Assembly (NCBI RefSeq): GCF_013403565.1
Contig: NZ_CP058627.1
Coordinates: 2,542,001-2,606,000 of the forward strand
Length of the DNA stretch: 64,000 bases
Source of the DNA: Chitinibacter bivalviorum
Lineage (GTDB): Bacteria; Pseudomonadota; Gammaproteobacteria; Burkholderiales; Chitinibacteraceae
Direction: 5' to 3'
Made by a program: the position numbers and the translations under genes. This document shows positions 7,325 to 15,973 of this stretch, piece by piece (position 1 is the first letter of the stretch; the number at the start of each line of letters is the position of its first letter). The notes beneath the pieces were generated by a model that was not told where the DNA came from, searched no databases, and saw only the letters and a list, made by a program, of their open reading frames with translations.

Positions 7325-9553
7325 TCATTTCTCGGCAGGGCTGCTGACCCGCTCTGGCGCGCACAGCGGTAAAGTCAGCGTAAATTCAGACCCCCGCCCG
7401 ACCTGACTCTGCACTTCGATACGTCCGCCCAAGACCGAGTGGACGATGTTGTAGACAATATTGAGCCCCAAGCCTGATCCACCCTGACCCAATTTGGTGG
7501 TAAAAAACGGCTCAAAGATATGATCCAGATGCTCGGGGCGGATGCCTACACCATTGTCACTGACTATAAGCCTTAGCGTCTGCTCATCGATTAAACGCGC
7601 AGTAATCATCACCAAGCCCGCGTTTTTTTCGGCAAACGCATGTGTTTCAGCATTGGCAATCAAGTTATTTAACACCTGCACCAAGGCGCCGGGAAAGCTA
7701 TCGAGTTTCAATCCTTGCGGGATATCCGATTGCAAGCGATTAGCCCCATACAACACGCCCATGGTTTGCATGACTTGCAACACCAATTCAGCCAGATCAA
7801 ACTCGCGGCGCAGATCGCTGGTTTGATCGACCGCGACCTGCTTAAAGCTGCTGACCAATTGAGCCGCCTGCTCAAGATTGCGCATCAAAATCTGCAAGCC
7901 TTGCTCGGTGACATTCACATAATCGGCCAACACGGTTTTGCGTAGCGTCTGGGCGGTAATTTGCTCAGCCAATTCGCGGTTTTTCTCCTGCAAGGTTGAG
8001 CCCATCGTCACGCTCACGCCAATAGGCGTATTGAGCTCATGCGCCACCCCTGCCACCAAAGAGCCCAAGGCGGCCATTTTTTCAGACTCGACCAGCATTT
8101 TTTGCGTGGTTTTCAACTGCATAATGGTTTGTTGCAAAACATCATTTGCTTCAACCAGCTCGCGGGTGCGTTGGGCGACGGTTTGCTCCAGATGCTCGGA
8201 ATGCCCTTCCACCTCAGTTAAATACGTAGCCCGTTCTTGTGCAGTTTCAGCGACTTGGCTAAAGGATGGCTGCCAAGCTTTGGGCACTTTTGGCGTTTTT
8301 GCCTGCGGGTCGCCCTGCAAACGGTGCAGAAAATCGACCAGACGCAGTGCGGGTAAAGCAAAGAAGTAGGAAATCGCCCAAGCTGCCGCGATCAGCAACA
8401 TCAGCAAACCCAGCAACACAAAAGGCGTCCCCGCCACTTGCTTCGCTTTAGCCTGCTCAAGCTCCAGCTCGGAAAAGTACACCAGCAAATGCCACTGACT
8501 GCCTTGCAGTGGCAAGACCAGCCAATGCCATTGCCCATTGGTTTGTAGCGATTTTTTCTTCGCCAGCATACTGGCCAACGGGATTTGCGTCAGTTGCGCG
8601 GGCAGTACATTACTGCTTTTCAGGATATCCTTACTTTCGATCACCTGCCCCGCATCGTCGGCCAACACATGCCCGAGCGAATCAACAACCAAAGCATGGC
8701 CAAGGTAATTCATATCCACCTTCAGCGTTTCGGCAAACATTCGCAGCGTAACATCTGTTCCCAGCACCCCGACGAATTCATCCTGCACATATTGTGGGCG
8801 CAATAAACTCACCATTGCGCCTTTGCCACCCGCATCGTAATAGGGTGTCGTCCAGCGATTTTCGCGCTGCGGATTTCGATTGGGCGACATCATTTGCACT
8901 GGCCGTGTACCGCCCGCATCAAAGACTACTTTCAACATGGCATCGACCGATTGCGTGCCCGTCGCTTGTTGCAGCTCTTTTTCGGCAATAAACGGGTAAA
9001 TGCTGGAGAAATCTTCACGAGGCGAATAGAAATACGACCATTGGAAATAAGGGTGAGCCTGATGAGCGGCATGCATCGCAGGAAACAGCGCCATAGCGGC
9101 GGCGATTTCTTTCCCCAGATGAGGCTGCGTCAGTGCTGATGAGGCGACAAACAACTCACCAAAACGCTCGCGCCACCATGGATCAAGTTGCGAGCCCAGC
9201 AATCCCCCTGAGCCAGTCCGGCGCACGCCATACTGCGCTAGATGTTTCCACGTGCCCTCATCCAAGCCCAATTCCGGTCGCATCATGGTGTCGCTCAATT
9301 GCAAACTAAGGCGTTGTAAATGACTGGTCGCCACATTAATGACTTGTTCAAACGCCAATTGTTGCTGCAGCGCATGCGACTCGACCGATGCGAGTAAACG
9401 CGACTCCTCGACCGCCTCTACATGGCTTTTATACATCCACAATGCGGCCAACACGGGCACCACGACCGCAACCAGAAATAACAGAAAATGCCGCCGCAAA
9501 CGGCGTAATTGCAGCTTGGTATTTTGCGTTGTATTGCCATCGATCCAGTCCAT
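7325..9553 (-). CDS. membrane sensor histidine kinase with double-cache-like sensor
   Basis: 742 aa. One membrane segment at about residues 22-45 and another at about 375-397 enclose a roughly 330-residue periplasmic domain with cache-like features (FQWSYFYSPREDFSSIYPF, PYYDAGGKGAMVSLLRPQY, VGVLGTDVTLRMF). A coiled coil rich in E/Q/R leads to the H-box GVAHELNTPIG (about residue 500), then the N-box (NNLIANAETHAF), DNGVGI and GGSGLGLNIVYNIV. The kinase core is of the HELNTPIG type seen in orphan kinases. No response regulator lies next to it, so its partner is elsewhere. AGGAGA precedes the ATG. The cache ligand is unknown; small organic acids and amino acids are common for this fold. Confidence 0.85.
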   Translation of the reverse strand: MDWIDGNTTQNTKLQLRRLRRHFLLFLVAVVVPVLAALWMYKSHVEAVEESRLLASVESHALQQQLAFEQVINVATSHLQRLSLQLSDTMMRPELGLDEGTWKHLAQYGVRRTGSGGLLGSQLDPWWRERFGELFVASSALTQPHLGKEIAAAMALFPAMHAAHQAHPYFQWSYFYSPREDFSSIYPFIAEKELQQATGTQSVDAMLKVVFDAGGTRPVQMMSPNRNPQRENRWTTPYYDAGGKGAMVSLLRPQYVQDEFVGVLGTDVTLRMFAETLKVDMNYLGHALVVDSLGHVLADDAGQVIESKDILKSSNVLPAQLTQIPLASMLAKKKSLQTNGQWHWLVLPLQGSQWHLLVYFSELELEQAKAKQVAGTPFVLLGLLMLLIAAAWAISYFFALPALRLVDFLHRLQGDPQAKTPKVPKAWQPSFSQVAETAQERATYLTEVEGHSEHLEQTVAQRTRELVEANDVLQQTIMQLKTTQKMLVESEKMAALGSLVAGVAHELNTPIGVSVTMGSTLQEKNRELAEQITAQTLRKTVLADYVNVTEQGLQILMRNLEQAAQLVSSFKQVAVDQTSDLRREFDLAELVLQVMQTMGVLYGANRLQSDIPQGLKLDSFPGALVQVLNNLIANAETHAFAEKNAGLVMITARLIDEQTLRLIVSDNGVGIRPEHLDHIFEPFFTTKLGQGGSGLGLNIVYNIVHSVLGGRIEVQSQVGRGSEFTLTLPLCAPERVSSPAEK

Positions 9554-9637
9554 TCAGATTCTCCTGAACCCAACATTCCCTAGCAATATAGCTGCCGCAA
9601 TCCACTTTCACATCAGAGACTTAAATTCAAATGGCAA

Positions 9638-9665
9638 TAAAAAACCCCGGCACGCGGTCGGGGTT
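9638..9665 (-). terminator. terminator of argH
   Basis: On the minus strand AACCCCG / CGGGGTT with a nine-base loop, followed by a run of T. It begins 23 bases after the argH stop codon. Confidence 0.8.
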
Positions 9666-9687
9666 GTTGGCGGGTGACGAGTGATAC

Positions 9688-11085
9688 TTACCCGCCAATG
9701 CGCTCACGCCATTTCGCCACTTGCACCAGCACTTGGAAAGGTGCTGTACCACCAATGTGATTGCGGGCGTCGAGCGAGCCTTGCAGCGTCAACACCGATT
9801 GCACGTCATCTTCGATCAATGATGAGAATGATTTGAGCTCAACCAGCGTTAAATCAGCCAGATCTTTTTTCTTGCTTTCCGCATAACGCACGGCCAAAGC
9901 CACGGCTTCGTGCGCATCGCGGAATGGCAGGCCACGTTTCACCAAATAATCGGCCAAGTCAGTCGCAGTGGCAAAACCTTGCTTGGCGGCGCGCTCCATC
10001 GCCTCTGGCTTGACGGTAATACCGCGCATCATGTCGGCGTAGATACGCAGCGTATCGGTCAAGGTATCAACGGTGTCAAATAGGCCTTCTTTATCTTCCT
10101 GATTGTCTTTGTTGTAGGCCAGCGGCTGGCCCTTCATCAGCGTGAGCAAAGCCACCAGATGGCCATTCACGCGACCGGTTTTACCGCGCACCAATTCTGG
10201 CACGTCTGGGTTTTTCTTTTGCGGCATGATGGAAGAGCCGGTACAGAAACGATCGGCAATATCAATAAAGCCGTAACGTGGACTCATCCATAGGATCAGC
10301 TCTTCTGACAAACGCGACAAATGCGTCATGATCAGCGAGCCAGCAGCAGTAAATTCAATCGCGAAGTCGCGATCAGACACTGCATCGAGCGAGTTTTCGC
10401 AAATCGCTTCAAAACCAAGCAATTTGGCAGTGATGGTGCGATCAATCGGGAAAGTCGTCCCCGCCAGCGCTGCCGAGCCCAAAGGCATGCGGTTCACCCG
10501 TTTGCGGGTATCGGCCAAACGCTCGGCATCACGGCCCAACATTTCGACGTAGGCCAGCATATGGTGGCCAAAGGTCACTGGCTGCGCCACTTGCAAATGC
10601 GTAAAGCCGGGCATCACAGTGCTGGCATTTTTTTCAGCCAAATCTACCAGTGAATGCTGCAAATCGCGCACCAAACCAAGCAAGACATCAATCGCGCCCC
10701 GCAAATACAGGCGAATATCAGTTGCCACTTGGTCATTGCGTGAACGGCCGGTGTGCAGACGTTTGCCCGCATCGCCGATTTTATCGGTCAGGCGACGTTC
10801 GATGTTCATGTGTACGTCTTCGAGATCCAGACTCCACTCGAAACGACCCGCGCGAATATCATCGAGAATGTCAGCCATGCCGCCTTGGATGGCGCGCAAG
10901 TCTTCATCCGACAAGACGCCCACTTGGTTCAGCATGCCGGCGTGCGCCAGCGAGCCCTGAATGTCTACTTCCGCCATGCGGTTATCAAAAAACACCGAAG
11001 CGGTATAACGTTTAACCAGCTCGGAAACTGGTTCATTAAAACGGCCCGACCAAGCTTTATTGCTTGGTGTTGCGGAATCAGACAT
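9688..11085 (-). CDS. argH: argininosuccinate lyase
   Basis: 465 aa, the normal family length. It splits argininosuccinate into arginine and fumarate, the last step of arginine synthesis, as a cytosolic homotetramer. The fumarase-superfamily signature [12 protein letters not shown] (catalytic Ser loop) is intact, as are [12 protein letters not shown] and the HTHLQ-type segment ([11 protein letters not shown]). The ATG at 11085 ([16 protein letters not shown]) matches the usual N-terminus; an in-frame upstream ATG at 11121 would add 12 unlikely residues. Monocistronic, with its own terminator. Confidence 0.96.
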   Translation of the reverse strand: MSDSATPSNKAWSGRFNEPVSELVKRYTASVFFDNRMAEVDIQGSLAHAGMLNQVGVLSDEDLRAIQGGMADILDDIRAGRFEWSLDLEDVHMNIERRLTDKIGDAGKRLHTGRSRNDQVATDIRLYLRGAIDVLLGLVRDLQHSLVDLAEKNASTVMPGFTHLQVAQPVTFGHHMLAYVEMLGRDAERLADTRKRVNRMPLGSAALAGTTFPIDRTITAKLLGFEAICENSLDAVSDRDFAIEFTAAGSLIMTHLSRLSEELILWMSPRYGFIDIADRFCTGSSIMPQKKNPDVPELVRGKTGRVNGHLVALLTLMKGQPLAYNKDNQEDKEGLFDTVDTLTDTLRIYADMMRGITVKPEAMERAAKQGFATATDLADYLVKRGLPFRDAHEAVALAVRYAESKKKDLADLTLVELKSFSSLIEDDVQSVLTLQGSLDARNHIGGTAPFQVLVQVAKWRERIGG

Positions 11086-11583
11086 TGCAAAGCTTCCTGA
11101 AAAAATAGGGGAAATCAGCAAGGATTATACGGTCTAGACAGCAAAGCTGCACCTGCATTCCGACTAGCATCGACTTTCAGCGCCAGCGCAGGGCGTAGAT
11201 TGCGCATGAAAAAACACTACCCAGCTGAAAAACACCGCGGCATATTCGCTGGGGGCTCAGACTTGCAACATGCCCAACAGCATTTGGCCAGCGGCAGTGC
11301 AATCGAGCGAGCGCAAATACATTACTGGGTATAAGGCCAAGAGCATTACCAATGAACAATTATAAGAATATACCCATCAATGCACAATAACTACGGTCAG
11401 CAGGCGCACCCGACTCAAGAGCAACGCGCGACCCATAGTCCGCAAACACACGCCCAACTCAAGACCAGATGAGCCGATTGTCACCCGCAGCCATCCATGC
11501 ACTGGCGGCTGGCAGTTTATGCGTACGCCCAGTCACTTTCTGAGCTTAAATGAATCAATCTATCCCGCACAAAGAGCTTTGCC
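11086..11583. other. 498-bp intergenic region
   Basis: It contains the argH promoter side and one copy of the dispersed palindromic repeat (11326-11376). Short frames on both strands (for example 42 codons from 11206) run into the repeat and show no family resemblance, so no gene is called. Confidence 0.5.
11326..11376. repeat. dispersed palindromic repeat, copy 1
   Basis: Ends TGGGTATA and TATACCCA form a perfect 8-bp inverted repeat 51 bp apart. The inside begins AGGCC as in copy 7. Member of the family described in the findings. Confidence 0.6.
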
Positions 11584-12126
11584 ATGCCCGCCTACGAGAC
11601 CGTTCTAAATTTTTGGTTTGAAGAAATTGAGCCCGCCAAATGGTGGGTAAAAGATCCGCAATTTGATCAACTGATCGTCGAACGCTTTGCCCAAACCCAC
11701 GCCAGCGCGATTCGCTGCGAATTATTTGAATGGCGCGAATCCGCGCATGGGCGATTAGCCGAAATCATTGTGCTCGACCAATTCTCTCGCAATATGTTTC
11801 GCGACACAGCCGAGTCCTTTGCCTACGATGCATTGGCACTGGCCTTAGCCCAGGAAGCCATCAGTGCTGGCGCTGGCGATTTGCTGAGCCCGGTGGAGCG
11901 CAGCTTTTTATACCTGCCGTTTATGCACAGCGAGTCGCTACTGATCCATGAAATCGCCGTCGGGCTGTATCTCGAAAATGGCATCGAAAGTAATTTGAAT
12001 TTTGAGCTCAAACACAAAGCCATTATCGAGCAATTTAATCGCTATCCACATCGCAACGCGATTTTGGGCCGCTCCTCAACACCGGAAGAGCTGGCGTTTT
12101 TACAGCAGCCCGGCTCAGGCTTTTGA
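11584..12126 (+). CDS. DUF924 family protein
   Basis: 180 aa, full family length. Starts AYETVLNFWFEEIEPAKWWVKD and contains the conserved DQFSRNMFR (about residue 60), FLYLPFMHSES (about 103-113) and FNRYPHRNAILGR (about 151-163) blocks that define DUF924, an all-helical TPR-like protein. Cytosolic. Function is not established for the family. Monocistronic. Confidence 0.88.
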   Translation: MPAYETVLNFWFEEIEPAKWWVKDPQFDQLIVERFAQTHASAIRCELFEWRESAHGRLAEIIVLDQFSRNMFRDTAESFAYDALALALAQEAISAGAGDLLSPVERSFLYLPFMHSESLLIHEIAVGLYLENGIESNLNFELKHKAIIEQFNRYPHRNAILGRSSTPEELAFLQQPGSGF

Positions 12127-12157
12127 TTGCACGGGGCAAGCGCCGCAGCGCGAACGC

Positions 12158-12532
12158 TTAATTAAAAAATCGGCGCCACTCGGAGGCTTTCACCAGTTGT
12201 CGACAGTGATTGCGGTCCAGTCGACGGCCTAGATAACGGCCACGTTCATACGCCAAATTTCGTGCCGCAATGGCATCTAGCTTGCGGCGTGATGACATGT
12301 CGTCGACTTCCTTAAAGGCCCGCAAACGCGCCATTTTATAACGGCCTTCACGACCATCATCGTGCTCCGCGCAGTATTTCATGGCCCCCGCAAAGGCGCC
12401 GATGCGATGCGCATCTTGACGGCTATCTGCCCAGGTCGGGCTCGCCATTAACATCAAGGCGGTCAGCGCAAAGACGGTGATTTGAATCCATTTCATAGCG
12501 TTAATCCATTTCATAGCGTTAATCCATTTCAT
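12158..12532 (-). CDS. small exported protein of unknown function, start region triplicated
   Basis: 124 aa from the first of three in-frame ATGs (12532, 12514, 12496) produced by an 18-bp tandem repeat. Only the first has a ribosome site (GGAG, eight bases upstream), so translation probably starts there and the signal peptide carries a MKWINAMKWINA extension before MKWIQITVFALTALMLMASPTWA. The mature part has two Cys (in KYCAEH and NHCRQL), is Arg-rich and does not match a family I recognise. The next gene upstream on the same strand is another small exported Arg-rich protein, 18 bp away. Confidence 0.65.
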   Translation of the reverse strand: MKWINAMKWINAMKWIQITVFALTALMLMASPTWADSRQDAHRIGAFAGAMKYCAEHDDGREGRYKMARLRAFKEVDDMSSRRKLDAIAARNLAYERGRYLGRRLDRNHCRQLVKASEWRRFFN

Positions 12533-12538
12533 AGCGTT
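12485..12538. repeat. 18-bp tandem repeat, three exact copies, over a start codon
   Basis: The unit AATCCATTTCATAGCGTT occurs three times head to tail without mismatch. It contains the start codon (CAT on this strand) and first codons of the 12158-12532 gene, so copy number sets how many in-frame starts and extra N-terminal residues exist. Confidence 0.95.
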
Positions 12539-12550
12539 ACTCCGAATTGA

Positions 12551-12880
12551 TTAGTTCCAGCGATCTTTGCGTATCTCACGACGAATCTCACGTCGTGCTT
12601 CACGCCGTTCGCTACGAACCTCACGTTCGGCCTTACGCTTGGCAGCACGCACTTCACGCGCACCTTCACGAATCGCCTGGCGACGCTCCCATGGGTTATC
12701 CGCCGAGTAATAATCGCGCGCGGCTTCGCGGCGCTCTGCCGCCACTTCACGCGCACCGTCAATTTTGGCCTTGCTCACTTCACGGATACCATCGCGATAA
12801 GCGTCGTGCACGCTTGCCTGAGATGTAACGGTTGCGATACTGAAAATGCCTGCGATCAATCCGATCAATAGTCGAGACAT
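12551..12880 (-). CDS. small exported Arg/Glu-rich helical protein
   Basis: 109 aa. The ATG at 12880 follows GAGGAG by seven bases; an earlier in-frame ATG (12913) lacks one. A signal peptide (MSRLLIGLIAGIFSIATVTSQAS) precedes a mature chain made almost entirely of repeating charged helix (REVSKAK, REVAAERREAARD, REVRAAKRKAEREV and so on), which looks like a single long alpha-helix. No known family. It is probably cotranscribed with the small exported gene 18 bp downstream. Confidence 0.65.
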   Translation of the reverse strand: MSRLLIGLIAGIFSIATVTSQASVHDAYRDGIREVSKAKIDGAREVAAERREAARDYYSADNPWERRQAIREGAREVRAAKRKAEREVRSERREARREIRREIRKDRWN

Positions 12881-12951
12881 AATGAACTCCTCAATTACCG
12901 AGCCAAAAGGCAATGGAGGCCATCATAAGGAAGGAAACGTAAGGATTGAAT

Positions 12952-12975
12952 CGCTTGTGCGTTTTCGCACAAGCG
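12952..12975 (-). terminator. hairpin after the Crp/Fnr-type gene (possible terminator)
   Basis: Perfect 10-bp stem CGCTTGTGCG / CGCACAAGCG with a TTTT loop, 12 bases beyond the stop codon. There is no U-tract on the minus strand, so its role as terminator is uncertain. Confidence 0.4.
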
Positions 12976-12986
12976 CTTTGAGGGGC

Positions 12987-13664
12987 TCAAAATTCGCGTG
13001 GCAAAGGCTGCAAGATCTTAAAAATACCGCGTTCATCTTGCTCCAGATAACCGCCACTGCGCAGTTGAGCCAGCATCCGATTGACCATCTCGCGCGATAA
13101 ACCAATGCGCGCAGCAAGCTCTTGCTGGCTCAGGGCCAAGCCACTTTGTTGATGCTCATTTCGGGCACGACGATCGAGCTGAATCAGCAAACGCCGCAAG
13201 CGGTGATAACCATTTGATTGCGCCAATAAATTGATCGTATTGACTAAATGAAAGACGCCTTGCGCCAGCTCGCGAGCGACGGCTTCCCATGCCGCGGGAT
13301 AGGCTGCCAGCGCTTCGGATAAGGCCGATAAAGGCAATTGCAGATAATGGGCGTCTTCTTGCACCGTTAATTGAACTTGGGCGGCATTAGGCATCTGCAA
13401 TGCATGCAGCCCCGCCACGGAGCCAGCCGCCATATGCCCATATAAAAAGAAACGCCCTGCCGCCTGCGTATTGGAAGTCGCGACCACAATGCCAGAGGAG
13501 ATAAACAATATATCGTCGATACGCTGACCTTCCTCCCAAAGTACCGTGCCTGCCGTTGCGTCATGTTCATGACCAACAGCCAATAGCTTTTCCCGCTCTG
13601 CGACTGGAAAAGCCTGTAGCAATGGGAATAACAGCGGTAACAGGGAATCAATATTCGGAGTCAT
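12987..13664 (-). CDS. Crp/Fnr-family transcriptional regulator
   Basis: 225 aa. Cyclic-nucleotide-binding-type beta barrel (about residues 20-125: GTVLWEEGQRIDDILFISSGIV, FFLYGHMAAGSVAGLHALQM), a long helix, and a winged helix (about 150-222) with LSQQELAARIGLSREMVNRMLAQLRSGGYLE. No N-terminal Cys cluster, so it is not an O2-sensing Fnr. The phosphate-binding cassette differs from cAMP receptors, so the ligand is unknown. It sits at the host side of the tRNA-Thr integration site. Confidence 0.85.
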   Translation of the reverse strand: MTPNIDSLLPLLFPLLQAFPVAEREKLLAVGHEHDATAGTVLWEEGQRIDDILFISSGIVVATSNTQAAGRFFLYGHMAAGSVAGLHALQMPNAAQVQLTVQEDAHYLQLPLSALSEALAAYPAAWEAVARELAQGVFHLVNTINLLAQSNGYHRLRRLLIQLDRRARNEHQQSGLALSQQELAARIGLSREMVNRMLAQLRSGGYLEQDERGIFKILQPLPREF

Positions 13665-13706
13665 ACCAGAGATGGTACTACGAGAGATGTGCGATAGAAA
13701 CGAAAA

Positions 13707-13736
13707 AAGGGTTCCAGCTAAAAAGCTGGAACCCTT
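13707..13736 (-). terminator. original tRNA-Thr terminator, now cut off from its gene
   Basis: Perfect 13-bp stem AAGGGTTCCAGCT / AGCTGGAACCCTT with a four-base loop, followed on the minus strand by six T. It stands just downstream of the tRNA-Thr 3' fragment, so it must have ended the tRNA transcript before the element inserted. Confidence 0.8.
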
Positions 13737-13739
13737 ATA

Positions 13740-13790
13740 TTCTTGGTGCCGACGGCAGGAATCGAACTCGCGACCCCCTGATTACAAGTC
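13740..13790 (-). repeat. attachment-site duplication, left (attL-type)
   Basis: 51 bp identical to 18587-18637. It covers the tRNA-Thr 3' part from the anticodon loop through CCA and five to seven bases beyond. Confidence 0.9.
13744..13790 (-). pseudogene. tRNA-Thr 3' fragment (displaced host copy)
   Basis: Anticodon loop TGT, variable loop, T arm (GGTTCGA-type: GAGTTCGATTC), acceptor 3' strand and CCA, without D arm or 5' acceptor strand. This is the original 3' end of the host tRNA gene, replaced in the functional gene by the element's identical copy. Confidence 0.9.
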
Positions 13791-13886
13791 CAAAATCCAG
13801 ACCTGAAATCACGCGACAAAACCAATAAATTCAACGGTTTGCCATACCCTGCTTTACCTCATCTTACCCTAATTTCACCAAATTGC

Positions 13887-13906
13887 TGCAGCAAAAATGC
13901 AGCAAA
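13887..13906 (+). promoter_or_regulatory. putative integrase arm-type site, left
   Basis: Direct repeat TGCAGCAAA-AA-TGCAGCAAA, 97 bp inside the left attachment core. It matches 18515-18534 in 19 of 20 positions and in the same orientation. Arm-type role is inferred from position near both cores. Confidence 0.5.
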
Positions 13907-13967
13907 GAAATATTGGCCAAACTTGGGGTAACAGCAAGGAACATAGCGCTATACTCTAGGCAGTCAT

Positions 13968-14276
13968 GTGACTGCAAACATGACTTATCCAGATATGGAC
14001 CGCCTCATCGACATCAAAGAGCTGAGCGAAACAATCAGCTTGGCAGAGCAGACTATCTACAACAGATTCAACAAGGGTGGCGATTTACCGCCAGCAATTA
14101 AATTGGGACGCAGTTTGCGCTGGCGTGAAAGCGACGTTGCGGCCTGGATAGCCAGTAAACAGCCGGCAATAGAACCAAAGCCACTTCACACAGCTCCACC
14201 GAAAAGGCGGCGGGGCCGTCCTTCTAAACTTTCGCAAGTGCCGTACCAGCAACACAAAGACTCTGAGTTGCTCTGA
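13968..14276 (+). CDS. AlpA-like helix-turn-helix regulator/excisionase with C-terminal AT-hook
   Basis: 102 aa from the GTG at 13968 (weak TAGG site); an ATG four codons later (13980) is an alternative. It has the AlpA/excisionase winged-helix pattern: DRLIDIKELSETISLAEQTIYNRFNKG, then LPPAIKLGRSLRWRESDVAAWIASK. After residue 70 comes a basic tail KRRRGRPSK, an AT-hook-like motif that binds AT-rich minor groove and is not part of ordinary AlpA. AlpA proteins activate integrase or act as excision factors in satellites and islands. First gene at the left end of the element. Confidence 0.8.
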   Translation: MTANMTYPDMDRLIDIKELSETISLAEQTIYNRFNKGGDLPPAIKLGRSLRWRESDVAAWIASKQPAIEPKPLHTAPPKRRRGRPSKLSQVPYQQHKDSELL

Positions 14277-14486
14277 CAGCATATGTGAAAAGCCGCAGCC
14301 AGGGAGTGCCGCCGAAGGTTAGAGCACCGCTCCCCCTATCCAAAAAATACATACTTTTAGGGATTGGTTATCAGCGAAGGCTTTACCCGACCCTAGCTGT
14401 GTAACACCCTACAAATTGCAGGTGTGACTGAAAGGTCCCCGCCACGCTTTAGACGCAAAGCTGAAAAACAGCGAGAGAAGCCACGT

Positions 14487-15392
14487 TTAGTATTGGTTAC
14501 TTATGCGTTTAAGTAGGCGGGCTGTTTCAATAGAAATCAGTTTTGGATAAATAATGACAGTCCTTTCCCTATCCCCTTCAAACAATGAGTTCAAATAATA
14601 TTCATTTATTAATATATTGTGCTCTTCACTTAGTTCATTATACGAGACATTTCTTATAAAATCTTGCTCGCCATTTCCGAAACTCCCAAAAAAATGAGAA
14701 TCTATTCTTGAAAGCCATTTATCGGAGGACTGTCTATTTCCGTCAAAAAGGCAGTCAGTATACTCCCCGTACAGCATATTCAATGTATTAATATATTGAG
14801 ATGCCTGCATAGGCTTTCCTTTGCAAAATAGAGCAATTGACTCTTGCAAATAATATTTTTCGATGTGCACTGATACCGATGCTGACCTATCACCTTCAAA
14901 AAGTGCATTATTTAGTTGAATTGATTTGCTATTTACCTGATGAACTAAAGAGTTGTAATGACTATTACCTATCTGTAGCTTCAGCGACTCCTCTTTTGCA
15001 ATCTGTTCTGCTTCATTTATTAGCAAATTTGCAAGTTTATCTAATTCATTTCTTACATACGCAGCTTCATCAGTCACCCTTATTAAACTCTCAAGCCACA
15101 GACCAACAAGCAGTAGAGAAAAACAGCTAATCTGGTCAAAATTTCTATGTTTTTTTGACTCGAGATAAAAGCCATTAGCCGCCTCAATAAAACCTTCCCT
15201 TCCCCAATTCCTTATTTTACCCTCTAAATCAATTCTCATAGTTACATAATTAGCAACTATCTTTGAGAGCATATCTTCTGGAATTTTAGATAGTACATCT
15301 TTCGATTCTTTGTATTGATTGAGTAGTCTGTTTCCGCTAGACACTTCATCAACAGCAAACGCCGCCTTTTTAATCCCATCAAAAATACCCAT
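14487..15392 (-). CDS. unknown 301-aa cargo protein, AT-rich, with three LFEGDR-like repeats
   Basis: 301 aa, start MGIFDGIKKAAFAVDEVSSG. Visibly lower GC than the rest of the window, consistent with recent transfer. No signal peptide; one hydrophobic stretch (ISCFSLLLVGLWLESLI, about 88-104) may be a buried helix. The motif LFEGDR / LFDGNR / LFEGDR recurs at residues 164-169, 215-220 and 270-275, spaced 51 and 55, each preceded by a Tyr/Leu/Asn-rich helix (YNSLVHQ..., INTLNMLYGEYTD, LINEYYLNS). That suggests three related helical modules. I recognise no family. As the only real cargo of the element it is a candidate for a defence, interference or fitness function, but nothing in the sequence proves that. 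Confidence 0.75.
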   Translation of the reverse strand: MGIFDGIKKAAFAVDEVSSGNRLLNQYKESKDVLSKIPEDMLSKIVANYVTMRIDLEGKIRNWGREGFIEAANGFYLESKKHRNFDQISCFSLLLVGLWLESLIRVTDEAAYVRNELDKLANLLINEAEQIAKEESLKLQIGNSHYNSLVHQVNSKSIQLNNALFEGDRSASVSVHIEKYYLQESIALFCKGKPMQASQYINTLNMLYGEYTDCLFDGNRQSSDKWLSRIDSHFFGSFGNGEQDFIRNVSYNELSEEHNILINEYYLNSLFEGDRERTVIIYPKLISIETARLLKRISNQY

Positions 15393-15441
15393 TTTGGTAC
15401 TCGCTATAGTTGCTGTTCCAGCTTAACAAATTTACGTTGCC

Positions 15442-15567
15442 ATGAATGGCCAGAAAATCGTGCTGATAAACAAGAAAAATATAAAAGATAACCCTGTTTG
15501 CGGCCTAAGCATCCAGCTTCTTTTTTTCGCAATGTTTCTGCTGTTAAATATTTTCATGGTTTTATAA
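15442..15567 (+). CDS. possible 41-aa membrane peptide
   Basis: ATG start, 41 codons. A basic N-terminal half (NGQKIVLINKKNIKDN) is followed by an almost wholly hydrophobic C-terminal helix (about residues 22-41, with CGLSIQLLFFAMFLLLN). Divergent from the 301-aa gene. There is no convincing ribosome site. It could be a small membrane protein or chance in AT-rich sequence. Confidence 0.25.
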   Translation: MNGQKIVLINKKNIKDNPVCGLSIQLLFFAMFLLLNIFMVL

Positions 15568-15973
15568 AAACCAACTAAAAGATATATGGCAATAACTATT
15601 TCCATGGTTATCCTGTTTACTGAACAAAGATAGTTTGATGCAAGAGCTCACGAAGCGGTTTCAGATTACACATTTTAAGAAAACCAACCTACATCTTAGA
15701 ATAGCAACCTTTCGAACATCTTTGATTGGTATTCATTGGGTAAGCCAACCATCTTAGCGCTTAGTTCTACAACTAACCGACACCTTATTATCCCCGCTCA
15801 AATAAGCTGACGCAAAACTTAGTCGGTCCATGTGGCGATAGAAGCAAATCTATTAGTTATCGCCAAGTACGCACGTTGTTGCTTGCCGTAGGTCGATGCC
15901 AGCCGAAGATAAAACAAACATCACCAAGCCTGCATACATGACAAAACAGCGTCGCGAGGATAGGCAGTTAACA

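Noticed and set aside
11177..11359. Short frames on both strands after argH
   Set aside because: They run into the palindromic repeat and show no start signal or conserved pattern.
12485..12538. Tandem repeats as a possible CRISPR array
   Set aside because: Direct head-to-tail copies without spacers, lying over a start codon. No CRISPR or cas genes were seen anywhere in the window.
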